Counted from the first letter of the stretch, positions 32,780 through 41,691 are shown. The stretch is 64,000 nt of DNA from Prevotella sp. ne3005 (GCF_900110085.1 NZ_FOCK01000013.1:1-64000); one strand, 5' to 3'. Translations and numbers: made by a program. The notes: a model not told the origin generated them from the sequence alone.

Positions 32780-33918
32780 ACGAACAACTCTCACATATCG
32801 ATTTTGAGAATACCCGTGCCGATATCTTTTGCTTTGATACATGCACGGAGGTCAGAGAATATCATGCGATGATTCACGTCACCCAAAAAGGGCTGACGTA
32901 TGCCCAGCAGCTGGAGGCAGTGATGGATGCCTACAATGGCCTGCTCAGTCAGTTGCCCGACACCCAGGCCGTGTTCAAGCGCTACTTCCTGAGCGACGCC
33001 GCCAACCAGGCCGACGACATCATCGTTACCGACGTCACCGACTGTGCCAAGAGCATTATCCAGCAGGCACCCCTCGACGGTACGAAAGTGGCCCTTTGGG
33101 TCTATCTGATGTCAAACGTTCAGACAGGTTTGACCAAGAGCGGCCTTTACGAAGTGCGCCATGGTGAGTTCCGTCACCTCTACAATGCCTCGGCCCATAA
33201 CCTGGCAGCCAACTCGGAGTACCAGATGCGCCTGCTCTTCAACGAGTATATCATGCAGCTTGCTGAAGAGGGCTGCACACTCTCCGACAACTGCATCCGC
33301 ACATGGCTCTTTGTCAACGATATCGACCTGAACTACGGCGGTGTGGTTCGCGCCCGCAATCAGGTATTCTTTACCCAGGGCCTCACGGTACACACCCACT
33401 TCATTGCCTCTACAGGCATTGGCGGTCGTCAGGCCGACCCCAACGTTCTCTCGCAGATGGACAACTACGCGGTTGCAGGTATCAAGCCTGAGCAGATACA
33501 CTATCTCTACGCCCCTACCCATCTGAACCGCACCAGCGACTATGGTGTGAGCTTCGAGCGCGGCACCTATATCGACTATGCCGACCGTCGCCATGTGTTC
33601 ATCTCGGGTACCGCCAGCATCAACAACAAGGGCGAGATTCTTTTCCCCAAAGATGTAGAGAAGCAGACCCGCCGTATGTGGGAGAATGTAGAGGCCCTGC
33701 TGAAGGAAGCCGATTGCACCTACGATGATGTCTGTGAGATGATTGTCTATCTGCGTGATGTGGCCGACTACGAGCTTGTACGCAGTCTCTACGAGGAGCG
33801 CTTCCCCGGCAAGCCCTATATCATTGTCCACGCTGCCGTCTGCCGTCCCGGTTGGCTGGTAGAGATGGAGTGTATGGCCTTGAAGAAGATTGAAAACAAC
33901 GCATATAAACCGTTTTAA
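32776..33918 (+). CDS. Chorismatase/Rid-like (YjgF-superfamily) protein
   Basis: A 380-residue cytosolic protein without signal peptide. The C-terminal half (about 225-370) is an YjgF/Rid-like fold with HVFISGTASINNKGE, QTRRMWENVEALLKEADCTY and the ending HAAVCRPGWLVEMECMA. The N-terminal half has IRTWLFVNDIDLNYGGVVRA and HFIASTGIGGRQAD. This two-part layout matches chorismatases (FkbO/Hyg5/XanB2), which turn chorismate into hydroxybenzoates or dihydroxy-cyclohexadiene acids. It overlaps the previous gene by 4 bp (ATGA). A link with iron uptake, through a chelating or redox-active aromatic acid, is speculation. Rid-like deaminase is the alternative. Confidence 0.65.
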   Translation: MNEQLSHIDFENTRADIFCFDTCTEVREYHAMIHVTQKGLTYAQQLEAVMDAYNGLLSQLPDTQAVFKRYFLSDAANQADDIIVTDVTDCAKSIIQQAPLDGTKVALWVYLMSNVQTGLTKSGLYEVRHGEFRHLYNASAHNLAANSEYQMRLLFNEYIMQLAEEGCTLSDNCIRTWLFVNDIDLNYGGVVRARNQVFFTQGLTVHTHFIASTGIGGRQADPNVLSQMDNYAVAGIKPEQIHYLYAPTHLNRTSDYGVSFERGTYIDYADRRHVFISGTASINNKGEILFPKDVEKQTRRMWENVEALLKEADCTYDDVCEMIVYLRDVADYELVRSLYEERFPGKPYIIVHAAVCRPGWLVEMECMALKKIENNAYKPF

Positions 33919-33928
33919 TGTGACGACT

Positions 33929-34318
33929 ATGAACAAGAAATATCAGTTCCTTTTGCTGGCTGTCGCACTCTGTCTCCAGAGCTTTATGGTAGGTGACGAC
34001 ACCATGACAAAAGAAGATGGCGTGTACGTCATCAATACAACCGAAATCGGTAAGGACATCGAAGGCTACCAGGCTACCACCCCATTGAAAGTCTACATCA
34101 AGAAAGACAAGGTCGAGAAGATAGAGTTCCTCAAGAGTCAGGAGACGCCTAAGTATTATGCGAAGGTGAAAAAGGCCTTGCTCAACACATGGGATGGAAA
34201 GAAAGTCAAGGACGCCAAGGCGCTGAAGGTCGATGCTGTCACAGGAGCCACCTTCTCCTCCGATGCTGTCATCGAGAACGTTCGTCTAGCCCTCGATTAC
34301 TACCAGAATCACAAGTAA
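33929..34318 (+). CDS. Exported FMN-binding protein with flavinylation motif
   Basis: A 129-residue exported protein; the start MNKKYQFLLLAVALCLQSFM (ATG 33929) gives the signal peptide, while the open frame begins earlier inside the previous gene. The FMN-binding motif DAVTGATFSS is at residues 102-111; Thr108 is the threonine to which ApbE transfers FMN in this family. Such proteins carry electrons outside the cytoplasmic membrane. It is the last gene of the operon, 10 bp after the Rid-like gene, and its last 10 bp overlap the convergent serB. It could reduce iron or the di-heme protein. Confidence 0.82.
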   Translation: MNKKYQFLLLAVALCLQSFMVGDDTMTKEDGVYVINTTEIGKDIEGYQATTPLKVYIKKDKVEKIEFLKSQETPKYYAKVKKALLNTWDGKKVKDAKALKVDAVTGATFSSDAVIENVRLALDYYQNHK

Positions 34319-35556
34319 CCCTGATCTCCGAGATAAGAATCTTTGAATCCTAAGAAGTAGAGCACACCGTCGAGGCCGATGGTGTTGATGCTTTGTTTGG
34401 CATTGGCCACCACACGCGGTTTGGCATGGAATGCTATGCCGAGACCAGCCTCAGAAATCATCGGCAGGTCATTGGCACCGTCTCCTACGGCAATCGTCTG
34501 GGCAAGGTTCACCTTCTCCACCTGGGCAATCAGTTTCAGAAGTTCGGCCTTACGGTGACCGTCGACGATCTCACCCACATAACGACCCGTCAGTTTGCCG
34601 TCGTCACCAATCTCCAGTTCGTTGGCATACACATAGTCAATGCCGTAACGGCGCTGCAGATACTCTCCGAAATAGGTGAATCCACCCGAGAGGATGGCAA
34701 TCTTATAACCACAACGCTTCAGGATGGTCATCAGGCGGTCAACGCCCTCGGTGATAGGCAGATGCTCGGCAATGTCCTGCATCACGCTCACGTCGAGTCC
34801 CTTCAGCAGGGCAACCCTTCGGGTAAAGCTCTCCTTGAAGTCAATCTCGCCGCGCATAGCACTCTCCGTGATGGCTCTGACCTCGGCCCCCACCCCGTTG
34901 CGCTCGGCCAGCTCGTCGATACACTCCGTCTGAATCAGCGTGGAGTCCATATCGAAACAGATCAGACGGCGCATCCTTCGGAACATATCGTCGCGCTGGA
35001 ACGAGAAGTCCATCTCCATTTCCGACGAGAGCTTCATCAGCTTCGACTGCATCTCCTGACGGTTGGCAGGCTCGCCGCGCAGCGAGAACTCGATACAGGC
35101 ACGGGTGTGCTTGGCCGGATTCTTGATACTCTTGCGGCCTGTCAGTCGGATGATCGAGTCGATATTGAATCCCTGATCGGCAATAACTTTCGTGGCAGCT
35201 TCTATCTGGCGGGCCTCCAGTTCGCGCCCCATTACCATCAGGATATAGCGGTTCTTGCCCTGATGACCCACCCAGTCCTCATACTCATCGTCGCCAATGG
35301 GTGAAAAGCCTATCTGCACGCCAAGCTCCGTAGCCTTGAAGAGCAGTTCCTTCATCACCTGCCCCGAGTGTATCTCGTCCATGCGGATAAGGATACCCAG
35401 GGAGAGTGTGGAGTGGATGTCGGCCTGGCCGATATCGAGAATCTGCGCATCATACTTGGCCAATATGCCCATCACCGAAGCCGTCAGTCCCGGGCGGTCC
35501 TGACCTGTGATTCTCACGAGTATTTGTTCCTTACGATTCTGCTGTTCCATTTTCAT
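34309..35556 (-). CDS. serB: Phosphoserine phosphatase with two ACT domains
   Basis: A 415-residue enzyme of serine biosynthesis (HAD superfamily). Two N-terminal ACT-like domains (ILVRITGQDRPGLTASVMGI and YILMVMGRELEARQIEAATK) cover about 10-180, and the HAD phosphatase domain follows with motif I CFDMDSTLIQTECID (about 203-217), motif II LSGGFTYF and motif IV VGDGANDLPMI. Length fits the long SerB class. ATG at 35556 or 35550 (MEQQN) are both possible. It has its own TACCTTTG promoter at 35573. Confidence 0.93.
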   Translation of the reverse strand: MKMEQQNRKEQILVRITGQDRPGLTASVMGILAKYDAQILDIGQADIHSTLSLGILIRMDEIHSGQVMKELLFKATELGVQIGFSPIGDDEYEDWVGHQGKNRYILMVMGRELEARQIEAATKVIADQGFNIDSIIRLTGRKSIKNPAKHTRACIEFSLRGEPANRQEMQSKLMKLSSEMEMDFSFQRDDMFRRMRRLICFDMDSTLIQTECIDELAERNGVGAEVRAITESAMRGEIDFKESFTRRVALLKGLDVSVMQDIAEHLPITEGVDRLMTILKRCGYKIAILSGGFTYFGEYLQRRYGIDYVYANELEIGDDGKLTGRYVGEIVDGHRKAELLKLIAQVEKVNLAQTIAVGDGANDLPMISEAGLGIAFHAKPRVVANAKQSINTIGLDGVLYFLGFKDSYLGDQGYL

Positions 35557-35572
35557 TCATTCATTTTGTGCG

Positions 35573-35580
35573 CAAAGGTA
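35573..35580 (-). promoter_or_regulatory. -7 box TACCTTTG for serB
   Basis: TACCTTTG on the reverse strand, 16-22 bp before the candidate ATGs. Confidence 0.6.
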
Positions 35581-35624
35581 CACAAAAAAGCCGATAAAAC
35601 CAAATTAGTTTGAAAAGATTTTCG

Positions 35625-35632
35625 TACCTTTG
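35625..35632 (+). promoter_or_regulatory. -7 box TACCTTTG for the prolyl oligopeptidase
   Basis: TACCTTTG followed by CCATC, 32 bp before the ATG at 35665 and 44 bp from the divergent serB box. Confidence 0.6.
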
Positions 35633-35664
35633 CCATCAGATTCATTCAAACAACAAAAAACGAT

Positions 35665-37767
35665 ATGAAAAGACTAATTCTCATGACCATGGCAGCATTA
35701 GCTACCACTACAGTCCCGGCACAGGGGCTGCAGTACCCCAAGGCCGCGAAAGACGGCACTGTTGACGAGTATTTCGGCACGAAAGTGGCCGACCCCTACC
35801 GCTGGCTGGAGAACGACACGAGTGCTCAGACTGCCGCCTGGGTGGAGGCAGAAAACAAGGTAACCAATACCTATCTCCAGAAGATCCCCTTCCGTGGAAA
35901 ACTGCTGAAGCGCCTCACCGAGCTGGCCAACTACGAGAAGATCACCGCCCCCCGCAAGCGTCACGGCAAGTGGTATTTCTACAAGAACAACGGCCTACAG
36001 AACCAGTATGTGATGTATGTCATGGACAAGCTGGGCGGTGAGCCCCGCGTGTTCCTCGACCCCAACAATCTGAGCGATGACGGAACGGTGGCCCTGAAAG
36101 GCGTCTACTTCTCCAACAACGGCAAGTATGCTGCCTACACCATCTCGCGTAGTGGCAGCGACTGGGAAGAGATCTTTGTGATCGACCTGAAGACCGGCCA
36201 GCTGACCGACGACCACATCGAGTGGGCCAAGTTTACCAGTGCCGCCTGGAAGGGCGACGGCTTCTACTATAGCGCCTACGACGCCCCTGTCAAGGGTAAG
36301 GAGTTCTCAAACGTCAACTCTGGCCATAAGATCTACTATCATAAGATCGGTACGCCCCAGAGCGACGATGTGCTGTTCTATCAGAATGCCGCCTACCCCA
36401 TGCGGTTCTATTATGTCGACGTCAACGAAAGTGAGACCAAGATGTATCTCTACGAGTCAGGAGCAGGCTCTGGCAACAACCTCTTCGTGCGTGACCTGAC
36501 GAAACCGGAATCGCAGTTCATTCAGATGACTTCCAACATGGACTATCAGTACAGTCCTGTCTACGACGACGGCAATCGTATCTGGCTCTACACCAACTAC
36601 GGGGCTCCCAAGGGGCGTATCATGACAGCCGATATCCGTCAGCCGGGTGTCGACAGCTGGCAGGAGCTGGTGGCCGAGCAGGAGAACGTGCTCGGTGGCG
36701 CCGATGTCATCAACCGTCAGCTCATCCTCACCTATCAGAAGGATGCCTCCGACCATGCCTACCTCTATGGTCTCGACGGCCAGCTGCGCCATGAAGTGCA
36801 ACTGCCATCGGTGGGTAGCGTAGGCTTCACCGGTGACGAGAAAGAGGCCGAGTGCTTCTACACCTTCACCTCGTTCACCATCCCCGGCACCATCTACCGC
36901 TACGACATGGACAAGAACGAGAGCACCCTCTACATCTCGCCGAAAGTCAAGTTCCGTCAGGACGACTACACCTCCGAGCAGGTGTTCTTCCAGAGCAAGG
37001 ACGGCACGCGCATCCCCATGTTCCTTACTTATAAGAAAGGTCTCAAGCGCAATGGCAAGAACCCCGTCTACCTCTATGGCTACGGCGGCTTCAATATCTC
37101 GCTCGGCCCCAGCTTCTCGGCTACCCGCATCCCCTTCCTCGAGAATGGTGGCATCTATGCACAGGTGACGCTCCGTGGCGGCAGCGAATATGGCGAGGAA
37201 TGGCATCTGGCAGGTACGAAGATGCAGAAGCAGAACGTCTTCGACGACTTCATCGGAGCTGCCGAATACCTGATCAGCGAGGGCTATACCTGCAAAGACC
37301 GGCTGGCCATCGTCGGTGGTTCCAATGGCGGTCTGCTCGTCGGTGCCTGCATGACCCAGCGCCCCGACCTCTACCGTGTGGCCATCCCTCAGGTGGGTGT
37401 GATGGACATGCTGCGCTACCATAAGTTCACCATCGGTTGGAACTGGGCCAGCGACTATGGCACCAGCGACGACTCGAAGGAGATGTTCGAGTATCTCAAG
37501 GGCTACTCCCCACTCCACAACCTGAAGCCCGGCACAACCTACCCTGCCACCCTCGTGACCACTGCCGACCACGACGACCGTGTGGTACCCGCCCACTCGT
37601 TTAAGTTTGCAGCCACCCTGCAGGAGTGCCATCAGGGCAGCAACCCCGTACTCATCCGCATCGACACGAAGGCGGGTCACGGCGGCGGCAAGCCCCTGGC
37701 AAAGGTGCTCGAGGAGCAAGCCGACATCTACGGCTTCATCCTCTACAATATGGGATTGAAATTCTAA
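35665..37767 (+). CDS. Prolyl oligopeptidase (S9A), exported
   Basis: A 700-residue exported serine peptidase with signal peptide MKRLILMTMAALATTTVPAQ. The N-terminal beta-propeller (about 30-420) precedes the alpha/beta-hydrolase domain with the nucleophile in GGSNGGLLVGA (Ser553), the acid in TADHDDRVVPAHSFKF (about Asp638) and the base in KAGHGGGK (His672). All three residues of the triad are present. It cleaves small proline-containing peptides, here in the periplasm. It is a single-gene unit ending at a 22-bp stem terminator. Confidence 0.93.
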   Translation: MKRLILMTMAALATTTVPAQGLQYPKAAKDGTVDEYFGTKVADPYRWLENDTSAQTAAWVEAENKVTNTYLQKIPFRGKLLKRLTELANYEKITAPRKRHGKWYFYKNNGLQNQYVMYVMDKLGGEPRVFLDPNNLSDDGTVALKGVYFSNNGKYAAYTISRSGSDWEEIFVIDLKTGQLTDDHIEWAKFTSAAWKGDGFYYSAYDAPVKGKEFSNVNSGHKIYYHKIGTPQSDDVLFYQNAAYPMRFYYVDVNESETKMYLYESGAGSGNNLFVRDLTKPESQFIQMTSNMDYQYSPVYDDGNRIWLYTNYGAPKGRIMTADIRQPGVDSWQELVAEQENVLGGADVINRQLILTYQKDASDHAYLYGLDGQLRHEVQLPSVGSVGFTGDEKEAECFYTFTSFTIPGTIYRYDMDKNESTLYISPKVKFRQDDYTSEQVFFQSKDGTRIPMFLTYKKGLKRNGKNPVYLYGYGGFNISLGPSFSATRIPFLENGGIYAQVTLRGGSEYGEEWHLAGTKMQKQNVFDDFIGAAEYLISEGYTCKDRLAIVGGSNGGLLVGACMTQRPDLYRVAIPQVGVMDMLRYHKFTIGWNWASDYGTSDDSKEMFEYLKGYSPLHNLKPGTTYPATLVTTADHDDRVVPAHSFKFAATLQECHQGSNPVLIRIDTKAGHGGGKPLAKVLEEQADIYGFILYNMGLKF

Positions 37768-37770
37768 TCA

Positions 37771-37820
37771 AATAAAACAATAATCCCCGCTCGGATTTGA
37801 GCGGGGATTATTGTTTTATT
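37771..37820. terminator. Bidirectional terminator, 22-bp perfect stem
   Basis: AATAAAACAATAATCCCCGC plus TC (37771-37792) pairs perfectly with 37799-37820 around the loop GGATTT. It is the longest stem of the AATAATCCCC family and overlaps the stop codon of rny on the reverse strand. Confidence 0.92.
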
Positions 37821-39357
37821 TTGCGTAGGCAACGCTTCGTGTTTCTCGGATAACGGTAATCTTCACCTGTCCGGGATAGGTCATCTCGTTCTGGATCTTC
37901 GTGGCGATATCACCGCTCAGAGCCTCTGCCTCTGCATCGTTCATCTTATCGGCACCCACGATGACACGCAGCTCACGACCGGCCTGAATAGCATAGGTCT
38001 TGGTGACACCGGGATAGCTCATGGCGATGGCCTCCAAGTCATTCAGACGCTTGATATAAGCCTCTACGATCTCACGGCGGGCACCAGGACGGGCACCGGA
38101 GATGGCGTCACACACCTGAACGATGGGCGCCAGCAGCGTCTGCATCTCCATCTCGTCGTGGTGGGCACCGATGGCATTGCAGATGTCGGGCTTCTCCTTG
38201 AACTGCTCGGCAATCTTGGCGCCGTAGAGTGCGTGAGGCATCTCACTCTCCTCGTCGGGCACCTTACCTATATCGTGCAACAATCCGGCACGCTTGGCCT
38301 TCTTCGGGTTCAGACCCAGCTCGGCAGCCATCACGGCACAAAGGTTGGCCGTCTCACGGGCATGCTGCAACAGGTTCTGACCATAAGAAGAACGGTATTT
38401 CATCTTACCGATGATACGGATGAGCTCAGGATGCAGACCGTGGATACCCAGGTCGATGGCAGTACGCTTACCCGTCTCGATGATCTCGTTGTCGAGCTGC
38501 TTCTTCACCTTGGCAACCACCTCCTCGATACGGGCGGGGTGGATACGGCCGTCGCTCACCAGCTGGTGCAGGGCCAGACGACAGGTCTCACGGCGTACGG
38601 GGTCGAAACCGCTGATGACGATGGCCTCGGGCGTATCGTCAACCACAATCTCCACACCGCAGGCAGCCTCCAGGGCGCGGATGTTACGACCTTCACGGCC
38701 AATCACGCGGCCCTTCACGTCGTCGTTGTCGATATGGAACACGCTGACGCTGTTCTCCACAGCCGTCTCGGTAGCCACACGCTGGATGGTCTGGATCACA
38801 ATCTTCTTGGCCTGCTGGTTGGCATTGAGCTTTGCCTCGTCCATGATCTCGTTGATATAGCTGGCGGCTGCGGTCTTGGCCTCGTCCTTCATCGACTCCA
38901 CCAGACGGTTCTTAGCCTCCTCGGCACTCAGTCCCGACACCTCCTCCAGCTTCTCGCGCTCCATCAACTGCATCTTCTCCAGCTCCTCGGCCTTCACGCT
39001 GAGCAGCTTCTTCTCGTTGTCGATGCGGTTCTGCTGGTTGTCGAGCTCGTTCTTACGGCGGCCCAGCTCTTCCTGGCGCTGGTTCAGCGAAATCTCACGC
39101 TGCTTCAGTTTGTTCTCACTCTGCTGGATGTGCTGGTTGCGCTGCTGCACCTCCTTCTCCAGCTCGCTCTTCTTGTTCAGGAACTTCTCCTTCACCTCGA
39201 GCAGTTTCTTCTCCTTGATGACGTCGGCCTGCTTCTCGGCAGCCTCAATCATCTCCTTGTATTTCCCTTTCAGTACGTAACGGAATACCAGATATCCGCA
39301 GACACCTCCAAGTGCGAGGGCGCCGGCAGCAATCAAAAGTACAAAAATTAAATCCAT
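37816..39357 (-). CDS. rny: Ribonuclease Y
   Basis: A 513-residue endoribonuclease that starts mRNA decay. It has one N-terminal transmembrane helix (about 4-22), a long coiled coil (about 30-190), a KH domain ([20 protein letters not shown], about 208-227) and an HD domain with [12 protein letters not shown] (about 352-363) and AHHDEME. The length matches the family. It is the last gene of an operon with the coiled-coil protein and ZapA, 7 bp after zapA, which suggests coupling of division and RNA-decay gene expression as in other Bacteroidales. Confidence 0.95.
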   Translation of the reverse strand: MDLIFVLLIAAGALALGGVCGYLVFRYVLKGKYKEMIEAAEKQADVIKEKKLLEVKEKFLNKKSELEKEVQQRNQHIQQSENKLKQREISLNQRQEELGRRKNELDNQQNRIDNEKKLLSVKAEELEKMQLMEREKLEEVSGLSAEEAKNRLVESMKDEAKTAAASYINEIMDEAKLNANQQAKKIVIQTIQRVATETAVENSVSVFHIDNDDVKGRVIGREGRNIRALEAACGVEIVVDDTPEAIVISGFDPVRRETCRLALHQLVSDGRIHPARIEEVVAKVKKQLDNEIIETGKRTAIDLGIHGLHPELIRIIGKMKYRSSYGQNLLQHARETANLCAVMAAELGLNPKKAKRAGLLHDIGKVPDEESEMPHALYGAKIAEQFKEKPDICNAIGAHHDEMEMQTLLAPIVQVCDAISGARPGARREIVEAYIKRLNDLEAIAMSYPGVTKTYAIQAGRELRVIVGADKMNDAEAEALSGDIATKIQNEMTYPGQVKITVIRETRSVAYAK

Positions 39358-39364
39358 AAAAAAT

Positions 39365-39685
39365 CTATATTGTTAAAACGTTCTCACTCTCAAGTGCTTC
39401 CTCAATCTCAGAAGTCAGCTTGGCGAGAACGTCATGGAAGGGAGCCGTATCGTTCTTACCGTGCTCCCGCTCATACATCAAGGCCACATCGATCAGCGTC
39501 ATCAGCGCGATGGTGTGATCTGCCTTCCGCCCCTTATAAGCCTGTGCATAGGCATTATAACGGTCGGTGATGAGCTTGGCTGCCTTGCGGAAATACTCCT
39601 CGTCGGAGCGCTTCACCGTCATCTCGATTTCCTCATCGTAGACGTGCAGCCTGATATGTAGTTTCTCGTTATTCACTTCTGCCAT
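39365..39685 (-). CDS. zapA: Cell division protein ZapA
   Basis: A 106-residue protein with the ZapA opening [20 protein letters not shown], then a helix [20 protein letters not shown] and a C-terminal coiled coil. It binds FtsZ and bundles its filaments at the division site. The start is the ATG at 39683-39685. Its partner-like coiled-coil protein is encoded 12 bp upstream and rny 7 bp downstream. Confidence 0.88.
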   Translation of the reverse strand: MAEVNNEKLHIRLHVYDEEIEMTVKRSDEEYFRKAAKLITDRYNAYAQAYKGRKADHTIALMTLIDVALMYEREHGKNDTAPFHDVLAKLTSEIEEALESENVLTI

Positions 39686-39697
39686 TGTATAGCACCG

Positions 39698-39997
39698 TTA
39701 TTGTTCCTCGTCGCTTAGGATGACGATGCACTTGTTCACGTCGCGGATCATCCTGGCCAGCCGGGCTTTGGCACTCTCCAGGTCACCGTCGGTGATCTCC
39801 ATCATCTTTGCCGTTTTCAGCGACATATAGTCGTTTTCCGCCTGAGCCAGCTTAGCCTGCAGGTCCTTGATCTCCTGCTCGTTCTTCGCAATCACCGTGC
39901 GCAGCTCCTCACCCTCCTTCTTCAGCTTCTGAAACTGGAGGATCATTTGCCTCACACGCGTCTGAAAAGTTGCTAATGCCTGCTCGTTTGGATTCAT
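39698..39997 (-). CDS. Small coiled-coil protein upstream of zapA (ZapB-like position)
   Basis: A 99-residue protein, almost entirely alpha-helical, with a heptad-rich coiled coil (LQFQKLKKEGEELRTVIAKN then EQEIKDLQAKLAQAENDYMS, about 20-60) and a basic region near 75-85. There is no signal peptide. The position directly before zapA suggests a division partner similar in role to ZapB, but sequence alone does not show that. It starts the zapA-rny operon. Confidence 0.75.
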   Translation of the reverse strand: MNPNEQALATFQTRVRQMILQFQKLKKEGEELRTVIAKNEQEIKDLQAKLAQAENDYMSLKTAKMMEITDGDLESAKARLARMIRDVNKCIVILSDEEQ

Positions 39998-40016
39998 CTC
40001 GTAACTATTTGGAGTA

Positions 40017-40024
40017 CAAAGGTA
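40017..40024 (-). promoter_or_regulatory. -7 box TACCTTTG for the coiled-coil-zapA-rny operon
   Basis: TACCTTTG followed by TACTCC on the reverse strand, 19 bp before the ATG at 39997. Confidence 0.6.
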
Positions 40025-40030
40025 AACCTT

Positions 40031-40118
40031 TTTAATTGAAAATAGAAGATTGAAGACGGAAGATTATTATTTTTTAACAATCCATCCCCCTTTCAATTTT
40101 CAATCTTCAATCTTCAAT
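40031..40118. repeat. Imperfect inverted repeat built from (GAAGATTGAA) units
   Basis: On the plus strand the left arm carries AAAATAGAAGATTGAAGACG then GAAGATTATTA; the right arm, TTTTCAATCTTCAATCTTCA then ATAATCA, is a near reverse complement. It may act as a terminator for the gene at 40121 and is another short-repeat spacer. Confidence 0.5.
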
Positions 40119-40120
40119 AA

Positions 40121-40735
40121 TCACTCCTCCGCCTTCTTTGGTTCCTTCTTAGCAAGCATCACGACCTTATACACAAAGTCGGTCACCCACTTCTGCGAGA
40201 AGCCCAGGCGCTGGTTGTATTGGCGCACGGCCACCACCGTCTTCATCACCGAGGCGTCCGAGAAGTCGTTCTTATTAAAGATGTCGCCGACGGTCTTCTC
40301 CGTCATCGTGTAGAGCGCCTTCTTCATGAAGCCTGGCAGACGGAGTTTGAACTTCATCAGGTTGCCTGTCAGCATCATGATGTCCTGTGTAAAGCCCTGG
40401 AACTGCAGCAGATAGGTCTGTGCGTCCTGTATCTTCTTACAGCGCTTACGCAGGCTCTGGTCGATCTCCTTGAAGAAGTCGTCCTCCATGCCATACATCT
40501 CCTTCAGCATCTTCTTACAGCGGCTACGCTCGCCAACACCTAATTTATTATTCACAGTCGGCACCTTCAGGGTAGCCTTGAAGACACGTAGGTCGGGCAG
40601 CGCAGCCAGGTTGGTGATACCCAGGTCGGCAGCCATCGCCGCCTGGAAATACACGCGGATCAGCGACATGAAGTCCTCCATGCCGCCCACATTCTGCTCG
40701 TCGCTCTTTCCGAAAATTTTATTCCAAAATCCCAT
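40121..40735 (-). CDS. Conserved-looking hypothetical cytosolic protein
   Basis: A 204-residue protein; the start MGFWNKIFGKSDEQNVGGME (ATG 40733-40735) is chosen because a TAACTTTG -7 box lies 31 bp above. It is basic and largely alpha-helical (GERSRCKKMLKEMYGMEDDF, QSLRKRCKKIQDAQTYLLQF, LPGFMKKALYTMTEKTVGDI), with a C-terminal lysine-rich tail. There is no signal peptide or transmembrane segment. I do not recognise the family. It is a single gene divergent from rfbA. Confidence 0.78.
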   Translation of the reverse strand: MGFWNKIFGKSDEQNVGGMEDFMSLIRVYFQAAMAADLGITNLAALPDLRVFKATLKVPTVNNKLGVGERSRCKKMLKEMYGMEDDFFKEIDQSLRKRCKKIQDAQTYLLQFQGFTQDIMMLTGNLMKFKLRLPGFMKKALYTMTEKTVGDIFNKNDFSDASVMKTVVAVRQYNQRLGFSQKWVTDFVYKVVMLAKKEPKKAEE

Positions 40736-40765
40736 AATTATTCGTAATTTATCAAATTTCGCGTG

Positions 40766-40773
40766 CAAAGTTA
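40766..40773 (-). promoter_or_regulatory. -7 box TAACTTTG for the hypothetical gene at 40121
   Basis: TAACTTTG on the reverse strand, 31 bp before the ATG at 40735; it decides the start. Confidence 0.55.
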
Positions 40774-40794
40774 CTAAAAATAAAATAAATATCG

Positions 40795-40802
40795 TACCTT
40801 TG
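40795..40802 (+). promoter_or_regulatory. -7 box TACCTTTG for rfbA
   Basis: TACCTTTG followed by CAGC, 22 bp before the ATG at 40825 and 21 bp from the divergent box at 40766. Confidence 0.65.
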
Positions 40803-40824
40803 CAGCAACAAAATAACAAAAAAT

Positions 40825-41691
40825 ATGAAAGGTATCGTTTTAGCCGGCGGTTCTGGCACACGCCTCTACCCCATCACCAAGGGCATCAGCAAGCAGCTGA
40901 TTCCTATCTTCGACAAGCCAATGATCTACTATCCCATCTCCACGCTGATGCTTGCCGGCATCCGTGAGATCCTGATTATCTCCACCCCTTACGACCTGCC
41001 GGGCTTCAAGCGCCTCCTGGGCGACGGCTCCGACCTGGGCGTGCGCTTCGAGTATGCCGAACAGCCCTCTCCCGACGGACTGGCCCAGGCATTCATCATC
41101 GGTGAGGAGTTTATCGGCGACGACTGCGCTTGTCTCGTCCTGGGCGACAACATCTTCTATGGCGGCGGCTTTACGGGCATGCTCAAGCAGGCTGTGGCCA
41201 ATGCCGAACAGAACAATCGTGCCACCGTTTTCGGCTATTATGTCAACGACCCCGAGCGCTATGGCGTGGCCGAGTTCGACAAGGATGGCAACTGCCTCAG
41301 CATCGAGGAGAAGCCCGAGCACCCGAAGTCGAACTACGCCGTGGTAGGACTCTACTTCTACCCCAACAGCGTGGTGGAGATTGCCAAGCACATCAAGCCC
41401 TCCGCCCGTGGAGAACTGGAGATTACCACCGTCAACCAGGAATATCTGGCCAAGAAAGAGCTGCTGGTGCAGACGCTGCAGCGCGGCTTTGCGTGGCTCG
41501 ACACCGGCACCCACGACTCGCTCTCCGAGGCATCCACTTTCATCGAGGTCATCGAGAAGCGCCAGGGTCTGAAGGTGGCCTGTATCGAGGAGATAGCCTA
41601 CAAGCGCGGCTGGATCGACAAGGAACAGCTCCGCCGTCTCGCCGAGCCCATGGCCAAAAATGACTACGGCAAATATCTGCTAAACTTATGA
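40825..41691 (+). CDS. rfbA: Glucose-1-phosphate thymidylyltransferase
   Basis: A 288-residue nucleotidyltransferase making dTDP-glucose, the first step to dTDP-rhamnose. The N-terminal [20 protein letters not shown] motif (2-21) binds the nucleotide and [15 protein letters not shown] holds the catalytic lysine region; [10 protein letters not shown] and the [18 protein letters not shown] region are typical. The length is standard. rfbD lies 14 kb away at 54939, and rfbB and rfbC are not in the window, so the dTDP-rhamnose genes are scattered. It overlaps the permease gene by 4 bp (ATGA). Confidence 0.95.
   Translation: MKGIVLAGGSGTRLYPITKGISKQLIPIFDKPMIYYPISTLMLAGIREILIISTPYDLPGFKRLLGDGSDLGVRFEYAEQPSPDGLAQAFIIGEEFIGDDCACLVLGDNIFYGGGFTGMLKQAVANAEQNNRATVFGYYVNDPERYGVAEFDKDGNCLSIEEKPEHPKSNYAVVGLYFYPNSVVEIAKHIKPSARGELEITTVNQEYLAKKELLVQTLQRGFAWLDTGTHDSLSEASTFIEVIEKRQGLKVACIEEIAYKRGWIDKEQLRRLAEPMAKNDYGKYLLNL

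Noticed and set aside
34309-34318. Frameshift or assembly error where the flavin-protein and serB genes overlap
   Set aside because: Both reading frames end normally; a 10-bp convergent overlap is common in compact genomes.
36457-37719. 420-residue minus-strand frame opposite the prolyl oligopeptidase
   Set aside because: Antisense shadow of a GC-rich coding gene; no motif, and the sense gene has an intact catalytic triad.
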